64,000 bases of DNA from Sipunculus nudus. Its lineage: Eukaryota; Annelida; Sipuncula; Golfingiida; Sipunculidae. The position numbers and the translations under genes are program-made. The DNA is taken from assembly GCA_026874595.1 (NCBI GenBank), contig CM049315.1:70255916-70319915 (forward strand), read 5' to 3'. Of this stretch, positions 1 through 12,239 are shown in pieces. The notes under the pieces are model-generated. The model was not told the origin of the DNA. It made no database searches and saw nothing but the letters and a program-made list of their open reading frames with translations. The number at the start of each line of letters is the position of its first letter. Within the stretch, counting starts at the first letter, position 1.

Positions 1-2
1 TG

Positions 3-193
3 TACGCTCACCCCGTCGAGCATATTGTCAGCAACATGCTGCCACCAATCATGGGGCCCATACTGATGGGGTCACACATTGCCACCGCCTGGCTGTGGTT
101 TGGGATGGCCCTGGCATCCACCACGGTATCCCACTGCGGCTATCACTTCCCATTCCTGCCGTCCCCTGAGGCTCACGACTACCACCATCTCAA
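3..193 (+). CDS. FAXDC2: FAXDC2-like hydroxylase, penultimate coding exon (partial, gene starts before the window)
   Basis: Frame 3 reads from YAHPVEHIVSNMLPP through SHCGYHFPFLPSPEAHDY to HHLK and is open from the window edge to a consensus donor (AA|GTAAGT) at 194. The family consists of multipass ER-membrane di-iron oxygenases that hydroxylate or desaturate sterols and lipids (C4-sterol methyl oxidase superfamily). Two of its histidine signatures are visible: HPVEH, and the last HxxHH box as HDYHH. The exon ends after two bases of a codon, and the exon at 2783 completes it. The segment between the boxes is hydrophobic, as expected for a membrane segment. HDYHHLK followed by the next exon's GVLGVLDRLHGTD fits FAXDC2 better than the true C4 methyl oxidase, but a paralogous hydroxylase cannot be excluded. 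The upstream exons and the first histidine box lie outside the window. Confidence 0.85.
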
Positions 194-304
194 GTAAGTG
201 GCAGCAATTATTGCAGATTTACACAGTTTATGATTTCCTACTTTTATTTTGTGCTCAAAATTCCTTTTAGGATTGTGAAAGAAAAATGTAGATATAATAT
301 GTAG

Positions 305-466
305 TACAGTGACACCTCTAAATCACAACCACCAAGAGGACCTTGATAAAGTGGTCACATTTTCATGGTGGTTTTCTAAGGGAGGTCTAATGTAAGAGCA
401 AAAAAATTGGGACCATTAAAAGTGGTCTTTATTGTGAGGTGGTGGTACTAGGAGAGGTTTTACTGG
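305..466. mobile_element. Degenerate MITE of the ACAGTG...CACTGT family
   Basis: The left end reads ACAGTGACACCTCTAAATC and the right end GAGAGGTTTTACTGG. The interior carries GACCACC/GGTGGTC words. The same organisation, better preserved, occurs at 11560-11681 and 60396-60578. It sits inside the FAXDC2 intron. The termini are diverged, so the exact limits are approximate. Confidence 0.45.
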
Positions 467-2029
467 ACCAATATTTGTTTTATCTCAGCTCTTACTTGGT
501 GGCATAACAATATATTTCTAGGTGGCTTTTGCATGTTTGTATTTGAAAGTACAAAGGAAAAATGGCTGAAAATGTTTTTTTGTATTTTGCACAGAATTAA
601 AATGTATAAGAAATGGTCTTTAGTAAGCCCTGACTGCTTCAAGACTCAAGACTACAGTTCAGGTCTGAATTCAAGACTATAGTTAAGACAATTTATTGAA
701 AATTCCCCCAGATTCTTAAGAGTTTGCTGATACTCACACACCCACACACATATGCTCCTCGCGCAGCTATTATACGCTGGAGTCGTCCCAGATATTTTTA
801 TGTGTAATTGCCTGCTTTGAATGGCAAGGTTCTCTGGGTTTGACCACCATTGTGGGCACAGAGCAAAGAAGTGTGATCAGACCAAGGAGAGCATGGTATC
901 GCATTGTGTGCCTAGCGGTAACAACCCGACTCAGTAAGATATGATAATTGGGCTGGTAAGCCTACTTGAGTCATGATACAAGCAATATCGAGGAATGCAT
1001 TGCAGTGGTCTTCCATCATGTTGCATTCAGATTGTGCTGATTAGCCTATAATCTTAATATTATGCTATGAATGATAAATTAACCCAAGAGAATACATGTG
1101 AACTCACAACCCAAACGTCATCTCTATGGAAATGAGTCATTTCCTGTATCGCACTCAAGTTGGCTGCGTTCAGTAACCAGTGCAAGCCATGCCTGTATTC
1201 ATGTGGTCCTGAATTCAACAAACATGCGGAGGGGTATACCAATATGCTGAGTTAAACAGAATGTTTCTCTCTCATGATTGGTGTAGTTAGAAAGTATACT
1301 AAAAATACTTAAGATTAGTCTGGTTTATGTCAATTGACAGTGTACCTGTAGGCCATGAGGTTTTGTCAAAAATGATAAAAATATTTGCATCCTCATGGGG
1401 CTTTATGATACGCTCCTCAGACCTAGATGTAAAGGCACTCTGACAGCCAGTTATCTGGTGGTAATGTCAGAGGGCTGATTTGGCACTAATTGTGCATCCA
1501 GCTTCAAATTTCAAATATGCAACAATTTCAGTGCATAACCGTTTCGTGAGGAGGGTTATACACACAGGCTTTGATCACTTAGATCATCACATGTGAGTGA
1601 GGCTGAAATGGTTCACCGGCATACCAAAAACAACACAACAAAGAGTCGATATCATATAAGTTTCAGTATATATCCCTATACAGATACATTATTCAGTCGT
1701 GGGATCAACAATTAATGCTTTACATTTGATGAGAGTCTCTCTCCATCATGTAAGGCATAAAATTAGAAATGTCATTGGTCAAATGCAGTGACTGAATCCA
1801 GTAGAAAAGAACCTTTTTTCATCTGTTATTGATTATTCCTGAAGTATCTGTCCAACTGCCTGAAGAACAAACTAAAGAACTCTAGTTATTATTTAGACAT
1901 CCGAGTCGACAAGAACATAGTCTTTGGATCTAGGCTATGTAACTTATTTGTATCTTGAGCAAGTAAAATGTAAAGTATCCAATCCTGAGAAATTGTTGTA
2001 GGACATTGACTGAAATGTTGACTCAAGGG

Positions 2030-2300
2030 TCTTGGACTCTGACTCAGACATGGACTTGAGGGTCCTGGACTCTGACAAAGTGATTTAGGACTCTGACTCA
2101 GACATGGACATGAGGGTCCTGGACTAAGGCAAAGTGATGTAGTTCTCTGACTCAGACATGGACATGAGGGTTCTGGACTCAGCGGGTGATGTAGGACTCT
2201 GACTCAGACATGAACTTGAGGGTCGTGGACTCAGACAAAATGATGTAGGACTCTGACTCAGACATGTACTCTAGGATCCTGGACTCAGACTTGTACTCTG
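2030..2300. repeat. Minisatellite, about 54-bp unit, about 5 copies
   Basis: The word GACTCAGACATG recurs at 2041, 2095, 2149, 2201 and 2255, giving spacings of 54, 54, 52 and 54. Each unit also has a TGAGGGTCCTGGACT block. On the minus strand it reads as a Ser/Glu-rich frame, which I take as a by-product of the repeat. Confidence 0.85.
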
Positions 2301-2782
2301 ATTCTGAGGTAAGGACTTGAGAAGTCAGAATAGAAAAAAAATAAATGTCATTTATTATAAAGACTTGTTCTACTACCAACAGAAAATTACAAGATAATAA
2401 CACTATATATACCAAGCTTTGCTCAGCATTTGGAGCTATTAATGTATATAACGATTAAAGTAGGAGCATGTATGAATTAACTTAAAATTGTACATGATAA
2501 TCTTAAAATTTCATTTTAAATTGCTTTTTAAGTTTTTTTTGATTAATTAGACTCAGATTTCAAATGACTCGAACTCAAAGGTGGACATTGACTCCAGCCT
2601 GAAGGACTTGGGACTTGGACTTGAGTGGACTGGACTCAGAGTCGCACTCGTCCTCAGATTGTGTGGACTTGACTGTGTCACTGTCCTGAGATAATGTATT
2701 GTTACAGTCTGCAAGTCAGATTCTAGGTTCTGAAACTGACACACTTATACAAACCAATCATCAATGTTCCTTTGAATTGTAG

Positions 2783-2966
2783 ATTTACCAACAACTTTGG
2801 TGTGCTTGGAGTACTGGATCGTCTTCATGGAACTGACAACAATTTCCGCGCTACCAAAGCTTATGAACGTCACTTCATGAGCCTCAGTCTCGTTCCAGTC
2901 AGCCAGATGTTTCCAGATAATCCAAAAAGTCCATGCGAAAAGCCAAAGTTTTCCAAACAGGACTGA
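2783..2966 (+). CDS. FAXDC2: FAXDC2-like hydroxylase, last coding exon
   Basis: The acceptor TTGAATTGTAG precedes ATTTACC. The first base completes the lysine codon left by the upstream exon, giving HHLK-FTNNFGVLGVLDRLHGTD. The block GVLGVLD-LHGTD immediately after the HxxHH box is the signature C-terminal region of the FAXDC2/sterol-hydroxylase family. The reading frame then runs about 38 more residues (NNFRATKAYERHF, ending PKFSKQD) to TGA at 2964-2966. The tail is hydrophilic and probably cytosolic. The perfect in-phase join over a 2.6 kb intron is the strongest evidence that both exons are real. Genes converge here: the next named gene, MED7, lies on the opposite strand. Confidence 0.87.
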
Positions 2967-3302
2967 AATCTGACCAGTTAGCATAAGGTGGCAGCATCGG
3001 CTAAAACACCTATATCTAAACCAATCCAAAAATTGTATTAAATCCATTAAAGACCCCATAAAGTATTCTTTATTTTAAACCTGGTACAGTGTTCCTTCTG
3101 ATGGTTTACAAATTTTTAACTTTACATTTATTTTAACAGAATTTTGTAACATTTAAAAATATTTAATCATTAAAAGGTACACTATTTTAAGCACCAAGTA
3201 ACAGTAAGCCACTTTGTTGTGGACTAGTGTTAAACTCGATGACAATATCTTAAAGGTGTTGTTTGTTTTACGTCTACTCTGAGTCCTTGTTGAACAAATA
3301 AA
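2967..3302 (+). other. Probable 3' UTR of the FAXDC2-like gene with AATAAA
   Basis: AATAAA at 3297-3302 lies 331 bases after the stop. A stretch here (about 3060-3235) has a diverged relative at 47885-48055, so a dispersed repeat contributes to the presumed 3' UTR. Confidence 0.5.
3060..3235 (+). repeat. Dispersed repeat, copy 1
   Basis: The block TTTTAAACCTGGTACAGTG, then TTCTGATGG, later GGTACA, CAGTAA and CCACTTTGTTGTGGACT, is matched in the same order and spacing at 47885-48055. Type unknown. Confidence 0.5.
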
Positions 3303-5662
3303 ATTTGAATTTTTTATTGATTGAAAATTTTAAATTCAAGTTGTAAGGTAGTTAGAGACATGATGTAGTGTACTGTTTAAAAATTAAAAAGAAAATTAAA
3401 TGTTAAAATATTATATGAAAATAAGTAATAAAAATGGGTATACCATCAGAAATAACACTGTACAAAATTTAAAATAATATTTACATCATGGTTCTAATAT
3501 GAATTTAAAACGGCTTTCTGATTAATTTTATATATACTTTTTTTGCCAGTTCTGCTACCTTAACCCTTTCCTTTCCAAGGTCATCTCCCTGTCTGATTAT
3601 ATTTTATTATTAACCTATTCAGTGCCTGATATCACACTCCAAGTCTTGATATGATCATTTCCAGTATCTTAATGATTTAATTTACAAAATTGTTTTCTGA
3701 AAATTCTTTGATTTAGCTTGAAGTAAGACCACAAAATTACCAACTTTAAGTTTTGGATGATTTTTTAATATACACAATACTGTGTATAATCAAGTTCACT
3801 TTGTTATACACAGATCATAGGGGTTATACCCCATATGGTACCAAGTGTGAACTCTGGCCCTTATAATATGATAGAAATGTTATTCCACATATATTCAAAT
3901 TTTAACTACAAAGTTAGATGGTTATTACATAGTTTTTTTCTCATTATAAATATAAAATGAAACTAATTCAATATTACCTTACTTCACATACCTGTAATCA
4001 TTAAAATAATTCTGTTTAGATATATAACATCAGAGTACCCCCCCCCCTCCCCCCCCCCCAAAAAAAATTAATTACTCCTGCCAACTCCAGCAGAGGTCTC
4101 CACCATATGCTTGGTTCAGTTCCATCGCACTCTCTGAGCAATATTTTAACTGTCCTAGTCATGAGTACGATTACCTCATCATTGTCATGTCCACTCAGGT
4201 ATCTAGTGGAAAAGCTTATACATATTCATGTTTACTGACACGTGCAGTTGCTGGTTATTCTTTCAGAATAACTCTGTGAAGTTGAGCAGTTTGGCCAGTT
4301 CTGCATCATGATATGTGTTTTTATGTCAGAATACTCAATAATAATGACTTGCACAAGATAGTCTTTATAATATATTTTTTGAAGGCCAGGTGTTTTCAGT
4401 CTGCAAGGTTCTTGCAGAAACAGATTGTGGCAGAGGTGAGTCAGTTTGTAATAGGGAGACCTCTGGTGGAGATTTCTATAACCATTGAGATTTGTGCAGA
4501 ATTTATTAAAACACCCAAAACAAAGAATAATAGAATATGACTTTTAATTTTCTACAGAGAAGAAAGATGATAAGGGAACAGGAAAGGGTATATTTTACAT
4601 ACAACTTCCAGTACTTTACCCATCATACCCCAGTATTCAGAAAAAAAACTTCCAGTTCATAACCAAGATCTTTATTTCATTCAAGACTTAAAAAAAGGTG
4701 GCAGCATTATTTTCAGTTCTGTGCATTATCTGATTTACATTTTGCAATAGCTTTCTAACACAGATGGGCATTTCTGCCATTATGTTGTCAATTTCACATT
4801 ACTCTTAGTTTGAGATGAAAAATTAGTGTATTAGGCATTTATTAATAACATTTTTGTTTTTCATTTATACATGCTCTGTATTCCTACATTGATTAATTAA
4901 TTAATATAATTATTAATAACATATATAACTGTATATCTACTATACACAAATCTTCACTTTTAATGTTTCTTTATTTTGTCACTGCCTTATGCATGTTAAC
5001 ATTATCTATGATTATGCACAAATCTGTGTTACTGTACACACATCAATAATCTCTGTTTTGATCTCTAACTTTATTCATATTTAACCCTTTGTATTGTTCT
5101 TAGCATTCTCATACCGTAATACATGACGGGTGTCACTATCTTATACATACACACACACACACACACAAGATTAACTTGCCTCATGTTTGTTTACTCCTGG
5201 TGTCAAGTACTATACAATATGCTCCCCATACGGGTGTTATTTACTGTACGCTTCCCAGATTTCTTGTTGGTATGAATCTTGGCCCTGTGCCAGAAACGGT
5301 GTAATCAGCCGAAGAGTGGGTATCACATTTAAAATTTGGAGCTGGATGCACAATGCAATACCACACTCATTTGTCTGATTACACTTCTCTGCTCTGTGCA
5401 CATCCTGGTATTCTTACCCAGAAAATCTTACCATGCAGAGCAGCGGCACAAAAACTGCAGTGTATATCTGCTGCATGAGGAATGCAGTCCTAATGCACTG
5501 ATGTGGAATACCACTGTTGTGTTCCAAACCTGGTTAAAACAAATTTTGTGGACTTGTCTATCTGGTGTTTGTATATGTTGTGACATCTGAAAGCCAAAGT
5601 CATCTTAACCTCATCCTGTTCCAGTGCAGTCCTCAAGAGGTATACAAGCAGGTATACAATAA

Positions 5663-5790
5663 CAGGTGAACAGTATGTCACATAAGGTGTAATAGTAAGT
5701 CACATCAGGTTAACAGTATCTCGCATCAGGTGAACTGTGTCACATCAGGTGAACAGTATGTAATATCAGGTAATTAGTATATCACATCAG
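5663..5790. repeat. Minisatellite, about 21-bp unit, six copies
   Basis: Units built on AGGTGAACAGTATGTCACATC recur with substitutions (AGGTTAACAGTATCTCGCATC, AGGTAATTAGTATATCACATC and others). No coding potential is apparent. Confidence 0.75.
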
Positions 5791-6639
5791 GAAATTTGGT
5801 ATGACTTCAAAGAATTAACACACGTTGTCTATAACCATAGTATCTTGGGTAGCTGTCGCCAAGTGGCAAGTGTATTCTGTTTTAGGTTTGTTATGGTGTA
5901 ATATTTTATCTATTTGGATATTAAGGATTATAACATTTGCAATAATCAGAGGTTTACACAGTCTTGCTATTGTAGACTTGTAAAACACACTTCTGTGCTG
6001 CAAGTGTACATTTTCAAGTCAACTTTGTAAATTTTACAGATTGCTTGCACTGACTATATTGAATAAGGTGTTAGTTTTGTTACTGATCATGCAGTTATTG
6101 GTGGATTTAAAAATGTTCTTGACCCATCATGAAGAGATATGTAGTAACATTCTTGACTGAGTACGGTAAGGGGCTAAATATGCTAAGATGTCTGTATGTA
6201 AAATGTAAACTTGTTAGGATAAGCTGAACAATGTGAGTTTTGTACGTGAGATGTGTGCATGAATGTGTGAAGATATTAGGATTAGACCAGATCTACAGAA
6301 CATGATATGATGTAATCATTGTGTACAGTATTCCAATGCAAGTCCAATGCACATGTAGTCTTTCATGACCTGGAGAAGAACTATTGACACATTAAATGAC
6401 AGGGGTTTGCTCACTCTGTTGTATACAAATGTATAAACGTATAAAAAGTAGTCCTGGCATATGTGACAAAATTGTGACCTATTTGTGATCCAGAAAATGG
6501 GATGGGAGGGTAATTTCCCCCCATTACTGCCCATTGGAAGTAAACCACACGTTTGGCTTTTAGTACCACTTTTGGCCAGTAGGGGTCTCATGTACTACCC
6601 CATTAGTTTATTGTGAGATATTTCAACTTATTAATAAAA

Positions 6640-6640
6640 G

Positions 6641-6698
<58 letters not shown>
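6640..6698. repeat. Compound TA / GA microsatellite
   Basis: An uninterrupted TA run passes into a GA run with one interruption. Confidence 0.95.
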
Positions 6699-6699
<1 letters not shown>

Positions 6700-8796
6700 C
6701 CTCAGAAGGTGGCTTGTCATGTAGCAGTGGACTTGTTCTGCAGTTCAGTAATAATGGATGAAATGGGACCATTCAACATATCCATTTGCTAAATGCACAA
6801 CAGATAATTTGGCGAATCATGTTTGGGTCATGATTAGTCCATGATTAGTCAAGATGGGGCCAAGGTTAGCATAGAAAAAGAAGTGTAACCCCAGTACAAC
6901 TTATGTAATGTTCAGGGTAAATAGACAATAAAATGTCAGAATTAACCATTTCCATAGTAAAAGTTTGGAAAAACAATCTTACCATTGCATAAAATTTGTG
7001 TACTGTTATATAAAACATGGGTGTTCCTGAGTTTCCATTATTTGGTAAACAAATTTGAGCTGAAAATATGAACTCTTTTTCAAGTATTTCAGTTTTCATT
7101 AATCAAAAACATCCTAAAGCCAGGAAAATTAAGAAATTGCACAGTAACCATCTTCTCTTGAATATTAGCCATGTCAGGACTATTTTCTCTGAATGATATA
7201 TGCTTTGAGAAATTAAGAGCTTGAAATGGAGTGGCTAGAAGTGCATGTAAAGTTTACAGTTTTTTCTCCTGTTTCTTTTTGTATGTTGTTGATGCATCTT
7301 TATTTAATCTGAACAATGGTGTGAACAAATTGTTGCGGGTCAAGAACGAATGTACTTTAATTAAATTTTAAAAACCTCAAAAACATATAGCTAAATAAAG
7401 AACAAGTAACAAAATCAGTTAAAAATATTAGTGTGCTAAACCTTTTCTTTTGTTTATATACTGAATTATCAAAATTATATGTGTATTATTTTTACAAATT
7501 GATAACAGGGTATACAATATCCCAGAAACTTCACTAGGAATTTTATTCGTATTTATTTACAGGCATGTTTGTATTTTGAGAATGAGATTTTGTGAACAAC
7601 AGAACTTTAAAATTAGAAACTTTCAAAACATATACACAGTTTCAGGCGCTTTTCTTACACTGTAGTTTCTGCAACATAGTACTAGATGGGCAGTCCAGAA
7701 GGCTCATTGATATATAGCCATGTTATTTGTCTTCTTAAATCTCATTCTGTGTTTGTACATGAATATCTTAACTTATAACTTTAATGTGTGATTTTAAAAC
7801 CAATGAGCAGACTACTAGTGATGTTTATGTATTGAGAAGATGTAATTTAAATCACAATTTAACAAAAAATCCTGGCCATTTGACGTACACAAATCATATT
7901 AGGAACTGTGGAATTGCAATTTATATTATTCAATATACAGGAATTGTATGGTAGCTATAATTTTACATGAGTTTTGCCTTAGGCAGAGGTTTCAGATGTA
8001 TTTAATCTGTTGTTAACTAGACACGAATGGTCAAAAGATAGGATGACGTGTAAGACAGGACAGTCAGGTTGAATTACTACACATGCATATTCAGATTATT
8101 TCTTTGCTGGCTGTCCTGTTACTGCACATGCATAACTTTATATTATTTCTTTGGTGTATTCTTGTGATAAAGAAAAGAATATTATCTGAATCAGAATATG
8201 TTTAACATACCGTTAAATTTTGGTAGCTTTTAGTCAGCCTAACCACATTTATACCAGTATAATCTATTTTTTGGCCATAAGGAGTTTGAATTTTGTTATG
8301 AACAAATGTTGTGTTTTGACTAAAAGTCTGATAACTAAATGCAGATACAGATACTTTTGCATGGTAACAGTTCATTGGTGTATATAATACAGCAGAGAAT
8401 CTTTATCTGTTTATCAGAAACATGTACCGGTAACTAAAAACTCAGAACCAAAATATTTTATTCTTTATCCGAAATCGGAACAATGAAACTATTCTCAAAA
8501 GTGGGTATAAAAGATTGTTGGTTACCAAAGCAAGCTACCTATGGCCTGAACTAGAAACAATGATCAATAAAAAGTGCATCTTGATTCTCAACGGAGGTGA
8601 AGCAAGAATTTTAATACATTTTCATGATATACTAAATAATGGGATGGAAGACGTAACAAAAATATTGAAGCTAACATTTACTTTGGGCTAGCTTCATTAA
8701 TTTGGGTCTGTCAGTACCTGAACAACATCCTCTACTTGGCAGCAGTAAATTCTGCAAAATTGAATATTGTAATGATTTTTTAACAAAAACCTTGCC

Positions 8797-9005
8797 CCCC
8801 CCCCCCCCCAAGCTGTTCGGATAAATGAAACATTGTCCCCAAAGCAGTTTGGATAAATGAAACCTTATCCTCCAAGCTGTTCAAATACCTGATACATTGT
8901 CCCCAAGCTGTTCAGATAAATGAAACCTTGCCCCAACCCACTGTTCGGATAAATGAAACCTCCCCCCCCCACCCCTCCCCCAGCTGTTCAGATAAATGAT
9001 GCTCT
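8797..9005. repeat. Minisatellite with GTTCGGATAAATGAAAC unit
   Basis: Five to six imperfect copies of a 35-45 bp unit contain CTGTTCRGATAAATGAAAC followed by a C-rich spacer (CCTTGCCCC, CCCCCCCC). The poly-C tracts probably vary in length between individuals. Confidence 0.8.
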
Positions 9006-9450
9006 GCTGTATCAATATAAAGAGACAATACAGTTATTGGTATTAACAAGAAAGATTGCGAGGGATTTTAGATAACAGATATTAGATGTTAAAATAATAG
9101 GACAATAATGGGATTAATCATTAATGTTCTTATAAAAGACATTCAAATGTAATTCCAGTGAGACAGTCTTGTGCAGCCCTGTTAAACAGGTTCATCAAGT
9201 TATCTATAAAACAATTGCCAGGTCTATTGCTTGGAATGCCTATGTTCAGTTATCATGCTTTAATTTATATGTTTCTAAATGATTTAACAATAAAATGTTT
9301 GGCCAGGATACAAGCTATTTTTGTATTTCATGCAGTCACACTGTGACAAGTTCAATCAAGGAAAAGCAACCTTTCAAATTTGTATGGACATAAAGTTTTG
9401 GGGAGTTTCTGAGAATGAAAATGGACAAGGAGGCACAGAGACTTCAATAA

Positions 9451-9456
9451 TTTATT
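9451..9456 (-). promoter_or_regulatory. Candidate MED7 polyadenylation signal
   Basis: TTTATT on the plus strand is AATAAA on the MED7 strand, 212 bases past the MED7 stop codon. This fits a short 3' UTR. Confidence 0.5.
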
Positions 9457-9667
9457 TTTATATACTCACATCATGCAAAAAGAATACAAAGTCTTTTGCT
9501 AATTTTATCTTACAAAACATCATGTCCAAAATACACATCTGTGGTAATGTACTGTTATCTTGGACACTTACTGCTCAGTGGCTCCACCTGGTGTCACAGA
9601 AAGCATGCAAATGTATTTATGATATTGCAGGTGAGTGATATCATCATACTTGAACACAGTTTGGCCG

Positions 9668-10225
9668 TCAGTTGATAGCATCTACAATGTCACACATCAT
9701 CTGGTCTTTGATAGCCACCTCTGGCTCGTCATCATCAAAGAGAGGCTCTTCCTTGACCTTGACCCCTGAACTCATCTCCATGGGTTCAAGTTTCAGGACC
9801 AACTTGGAGTCTAAAGCAGTCTCATCCGGTAGCGCAGAGATACAGTTTTGCAGCAATTCTTGCACTTTCGTTAAATGTTTTTGGAATCTTTCAGCCGTTT
9901 CTAGTCTCTGCCTTTTTTGTACCTCCATCATAACACGTAAAGTCTCTCGTGCCTGATGTGGCCGGAATTCATTGATCAGGTGATGCATGTGAATGAATAA
10001 TAGTTTCAGATCTTCCAGTTTCTCTCCCCTTTTCTGCGAGTCTGGACTGTTGATCAGAATATCAAGCAAGTCCAGGAAGTTTATCAGGATAGAATGGTTA
10101 ATTTTTTTCAGCTCACGCTTGTGGTCATAATTCTGTGGATACAGTCGTTTCAATCCTTGACTCTCAAGTGGACGTATGATCTGATCATCTGCATTGAACT
10201 GGACGCCGAACATGGAATATGTGTC
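9668..10225 (-). CDS. MED7: Mediator complex subunit 7, C-terminal coding exon
   Basis: On the minus strand, TTTTTTTCAG precedes GAC ACA TAT TCC ATG TTC, giving [14 protein letters not shown]. The frame continues through [47 protein letters not shown] and [15 protein letters not shown] to TGA at 9668-9670. These are the strongly conserved blocks of MED7, including the helical segment that pairs with MED21 in the Mediator middle module. That module bridges activators and RNA polymerase II in the nucleus. The 185 residues of this exon plus 39 from the upstream exon give 224 aa, close to the roughly 230 aa usual for animal MED7. The acidic, less conserved tail ([14 protein letters not shown]) is as expected. 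An in-frame ATG at 10213 exists, but the conserved DTYSMFG upstream of it and the matching first exon show it is internal. Confidence 0.95.
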   Translation of the reverse strand, partial: DTYSMFGVQFNADDQIIRPLESQGLKRLYPQNYDHKRELKKINHSILINFLDLLDILINSPDSQKRGEKLEDLKLLFIHMHHLINEFRPHQARETLRVMMEVQKRQRLETAERFQKHLTKVQELLQNCISALPDETALDSKLVLKLEPMEMSSGVKVKEEPLFDDDEPEVAIKDQMMCDIVDAIN

Positions 10226-10275
10226 CTGAAAAAAATATAAGTAATATCTGAAGCTTTACAGCAGGCATGCACATA

Positions 10276-11320
10276 ACAAGTGACCTATGGGTCATGACTC
10301 TCAGCTGACTAGCATGACATTATAGACTGACATTCGCAACAGGAATTTTATCATCTGAAATACAAACTGAGATTAACTTCAGATGTGATCTTGACATTTG
10401 ACCTTCTGACACTAAAGTCTACAGATTTCCTCCTTAAATGATGGGTCATACATATATGAAGGCTGAATCAAATTATGATGGTCTATACAGGTTGTACAAG
10501 AGAAGAACAAGACATGGTCAAGGTCACCAGTTTTCAAACATCTTTGAAAAATGGTGGAAACAACTTGTGTGTCAAATTTGAGGGGCACATACACAATACT
10601 TCCAAAGTTATTGCATCACAAAAATGCCAAAGACAAAGTATAATTTGACTGATCTGACCTTTCAGATAAAGGCCAAGGTCACAAGTCCTCTGAAAACTTG
10701 GACTGAAACATATTGTCCATCTTATTTGAGAACAAAACATGCAATACATTAAAAGATATTAGGGTCACCAATATTTTTTACGTTTTGGTAGATTCGACCT
10801 TGTCGGTCAAGGTCACCTTTGCCTTGTCAAAGAGCATTGGGGAATCAACTTGTGGGTCAAACTTGAGGGGAGAGTCTTCAGTACTTCAAAAGTTATAGGG
10901 GTCACAAATGTTCTAGATTTCTGCTAATTTTACATTAAATATCAAGGTCAATGTCATCCGTTTTTGACCTTGCCAAAGAACATAGCGAAAACTTAAAGTG
11001 TCGAAATTGACAGGAAAATCTTCAGAACTGGTCAAAATAATTCTAGAATGCGACAGATTTGACCTTGAAGAACAAGGTCAAGGTCGCCAATTTTTGAACT
11101 CATTTGAGGACATGGCAGAAACAACTGGTGTGTTAAATACTCAAATTTTAAAATGAAATATGCTGTACTTCTGAAGTTAATGGGGCACAATAATTCTAGA
11201 ATTCTGCAGTTGACAATGAAGATTAAAGGAAAAACATGCAATACTTAATAAGTTATAAAGTTCACCAAAATTTTACATTTTGTCTGATTTGACCTTGTAG
11301 AAGTATACGTCATCTGAGAT
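10276..11320 (-). mobile_element. Tandem-core element with AAGGTCA motifs and the shared 3' palindrome
   Basis: On the minus strand the element ends AGTCAGCTGAGAGTCATGA, then CCCATAGGTCACTTGTT (plus 10276-10320). This is the same end found on the plus strand at 33600-33639 and 58565-58603. The body is a diverged array of roughly 120-150 bp units. Each has a GACCTTG/CAAGGTCA pair, then TTTGAGG/CAAACTTG and ACTTCAAAAGTTA words (for example 10515-10615, 10800-10905, 11075-11185). The far end near 11320 has no clear hairpin head. Confidence 0.6.
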
Positions 11321-11559
11321 CTAAAAATGAAAGAGAAGACTTAATGAAACATGAGTTGGCTTTCAAAACTTCAAATATAGCCTGAGTAATGCCTAACATA
11401 CTCATATGGAAAAAATGTAATGCAAGTTAAAATATTCAGTGAGCAAAAATAAACATGTATCATCACAATCAAGACAAGTTATAAACATCTAAAAAAACTA
11501 AAATCAAATTGCTGCACAGACAAGTGATTATACATTCAATTTGACGAGTCTCTTTACAG

Positions 11560-11681
11560 TACTGTGGAACCTGTCTCAAAGACCACCTGTCTCATATGAC
11601 CAATTGTCTAATAAGACCACCTGTAAATGAAGACCACATTTGGCCAGTCCCATGGTGGTCTCATAACACGGGTTCCACTGT
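11560..11681. mobile_element. MITE with ACTGTGGAACC / GGTTCCACTGT ends
   Basis: The left end ACTGTGGAACCTGTCTCAAA and right end CACGGGTTCCACTGT are inverted copies. The interior repeats GACCACCTGT/GGTGGTCT. The size is about 120 bp. Related copies lie at 305-466 and 60396-60578, and a partial one near 51370-51450. Confidence 0.65.
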
Positions 11682-11772
11682 ATTCCTAGCATTTTGTGAT
11701 TTTTCTATGGTAGTTTGAACATAGCAGTAAAAATATTTCCACCTTTTTTGGTTTGAGTAAAACCAGTCATCT

Positions 11773-11777
11773 ATTAG
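11773..11777. repeat. Target-site duplication ATTAG, left copy
   Basis: ATTAG abuts the TGTCACC end of the first LTR. An identical ATTAG abuts the GGTGACA end of the third LTR at 19263-19267. Confidence 0.85.
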
Positions 11778-12239
11778 TGTCACCAGACAATAGGTGACAA
11801 TATGTACGGTGTTTTGTATCATAGTTTAACGAAGTCTGTTCTCTATTGATATTGACGTGAAGCGTCATCCTAAAGCGTTGACAGGTCTTGATTGTATATA
11901 TATATATTGTGTATTCTTGTATGAAATCCCATCGGCTATCAGCTGATTTATCCGTGTCACGCATCGTATGTGGGTCGCCAAGGTGACGCTAGCAGTCAAA
12001 CCAGGTCACATATAACCTTATATGGGACACTTGAGCCATAAGCCAATCAGAGATCCGGATCGTCGTATTGTGACGACGATTGTGACGTCAGAGTTCAGGG
12101 AGAGACGCTGGAAGCTGCCTTCAGTTGGGTCTTGAAGCTTGAGGTGGCAGCACGCACGAACGGGAGTAGGAACATTGAAACGCCAGGAACGGCATAGAAG
12201 CAAGCTTCTACATGAAGCAAGGACCCAGCTCATAAGAAC
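11778..12239 (+). mobile_element. LTR A, 3'-truncated (first 462 bp)
   Basis: It starts TGTCACCAGACAATAGG and matches the first 462 bases of LTRs B and C with about three substitutions that I could see. It breaks at CATAAGAAC and joins directly to an internal segment beginning ACAAACCATT. Confidence 0.9.

Larger units (their letters stand above)
194..2782 (+). other. Intron of the FAXDC2-like gene
   Basis: The intron is bounded by GTAAGT at 194 and a TTGAATTGTAG acceptor ending at 2782. It is phase 2. Inside are a decayed MITE (305-466) and a minisatellite of about 54 bp (2030-2300). At 2550-2740 the sequence is rich in GGACTTG/GACTCAG words related to the minisatellite. I see no other gene in it. 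Confidence 0.8.
3303..9430. other. Intergenic, convergent gene tails; microsatellites only
   Basis: I find no supported exon here. It is AT-rich, with a poly-C tract near 4040-4060, a CA repeat at 5147-5166, the minisatellites at 5663-5790 and 8797-9005, and the TA/GA microsatellite near 6640-6698. The short open frames are scattered, lack splice-site support and have no recognisable product. Confidence 0.55.

Noticed and set aside
2179-2415. Ser/Glu-rich minus-strand frame
   Set aside because: It is the translation of the 54-bp minisatellite inside the FAXDC2-like intron.
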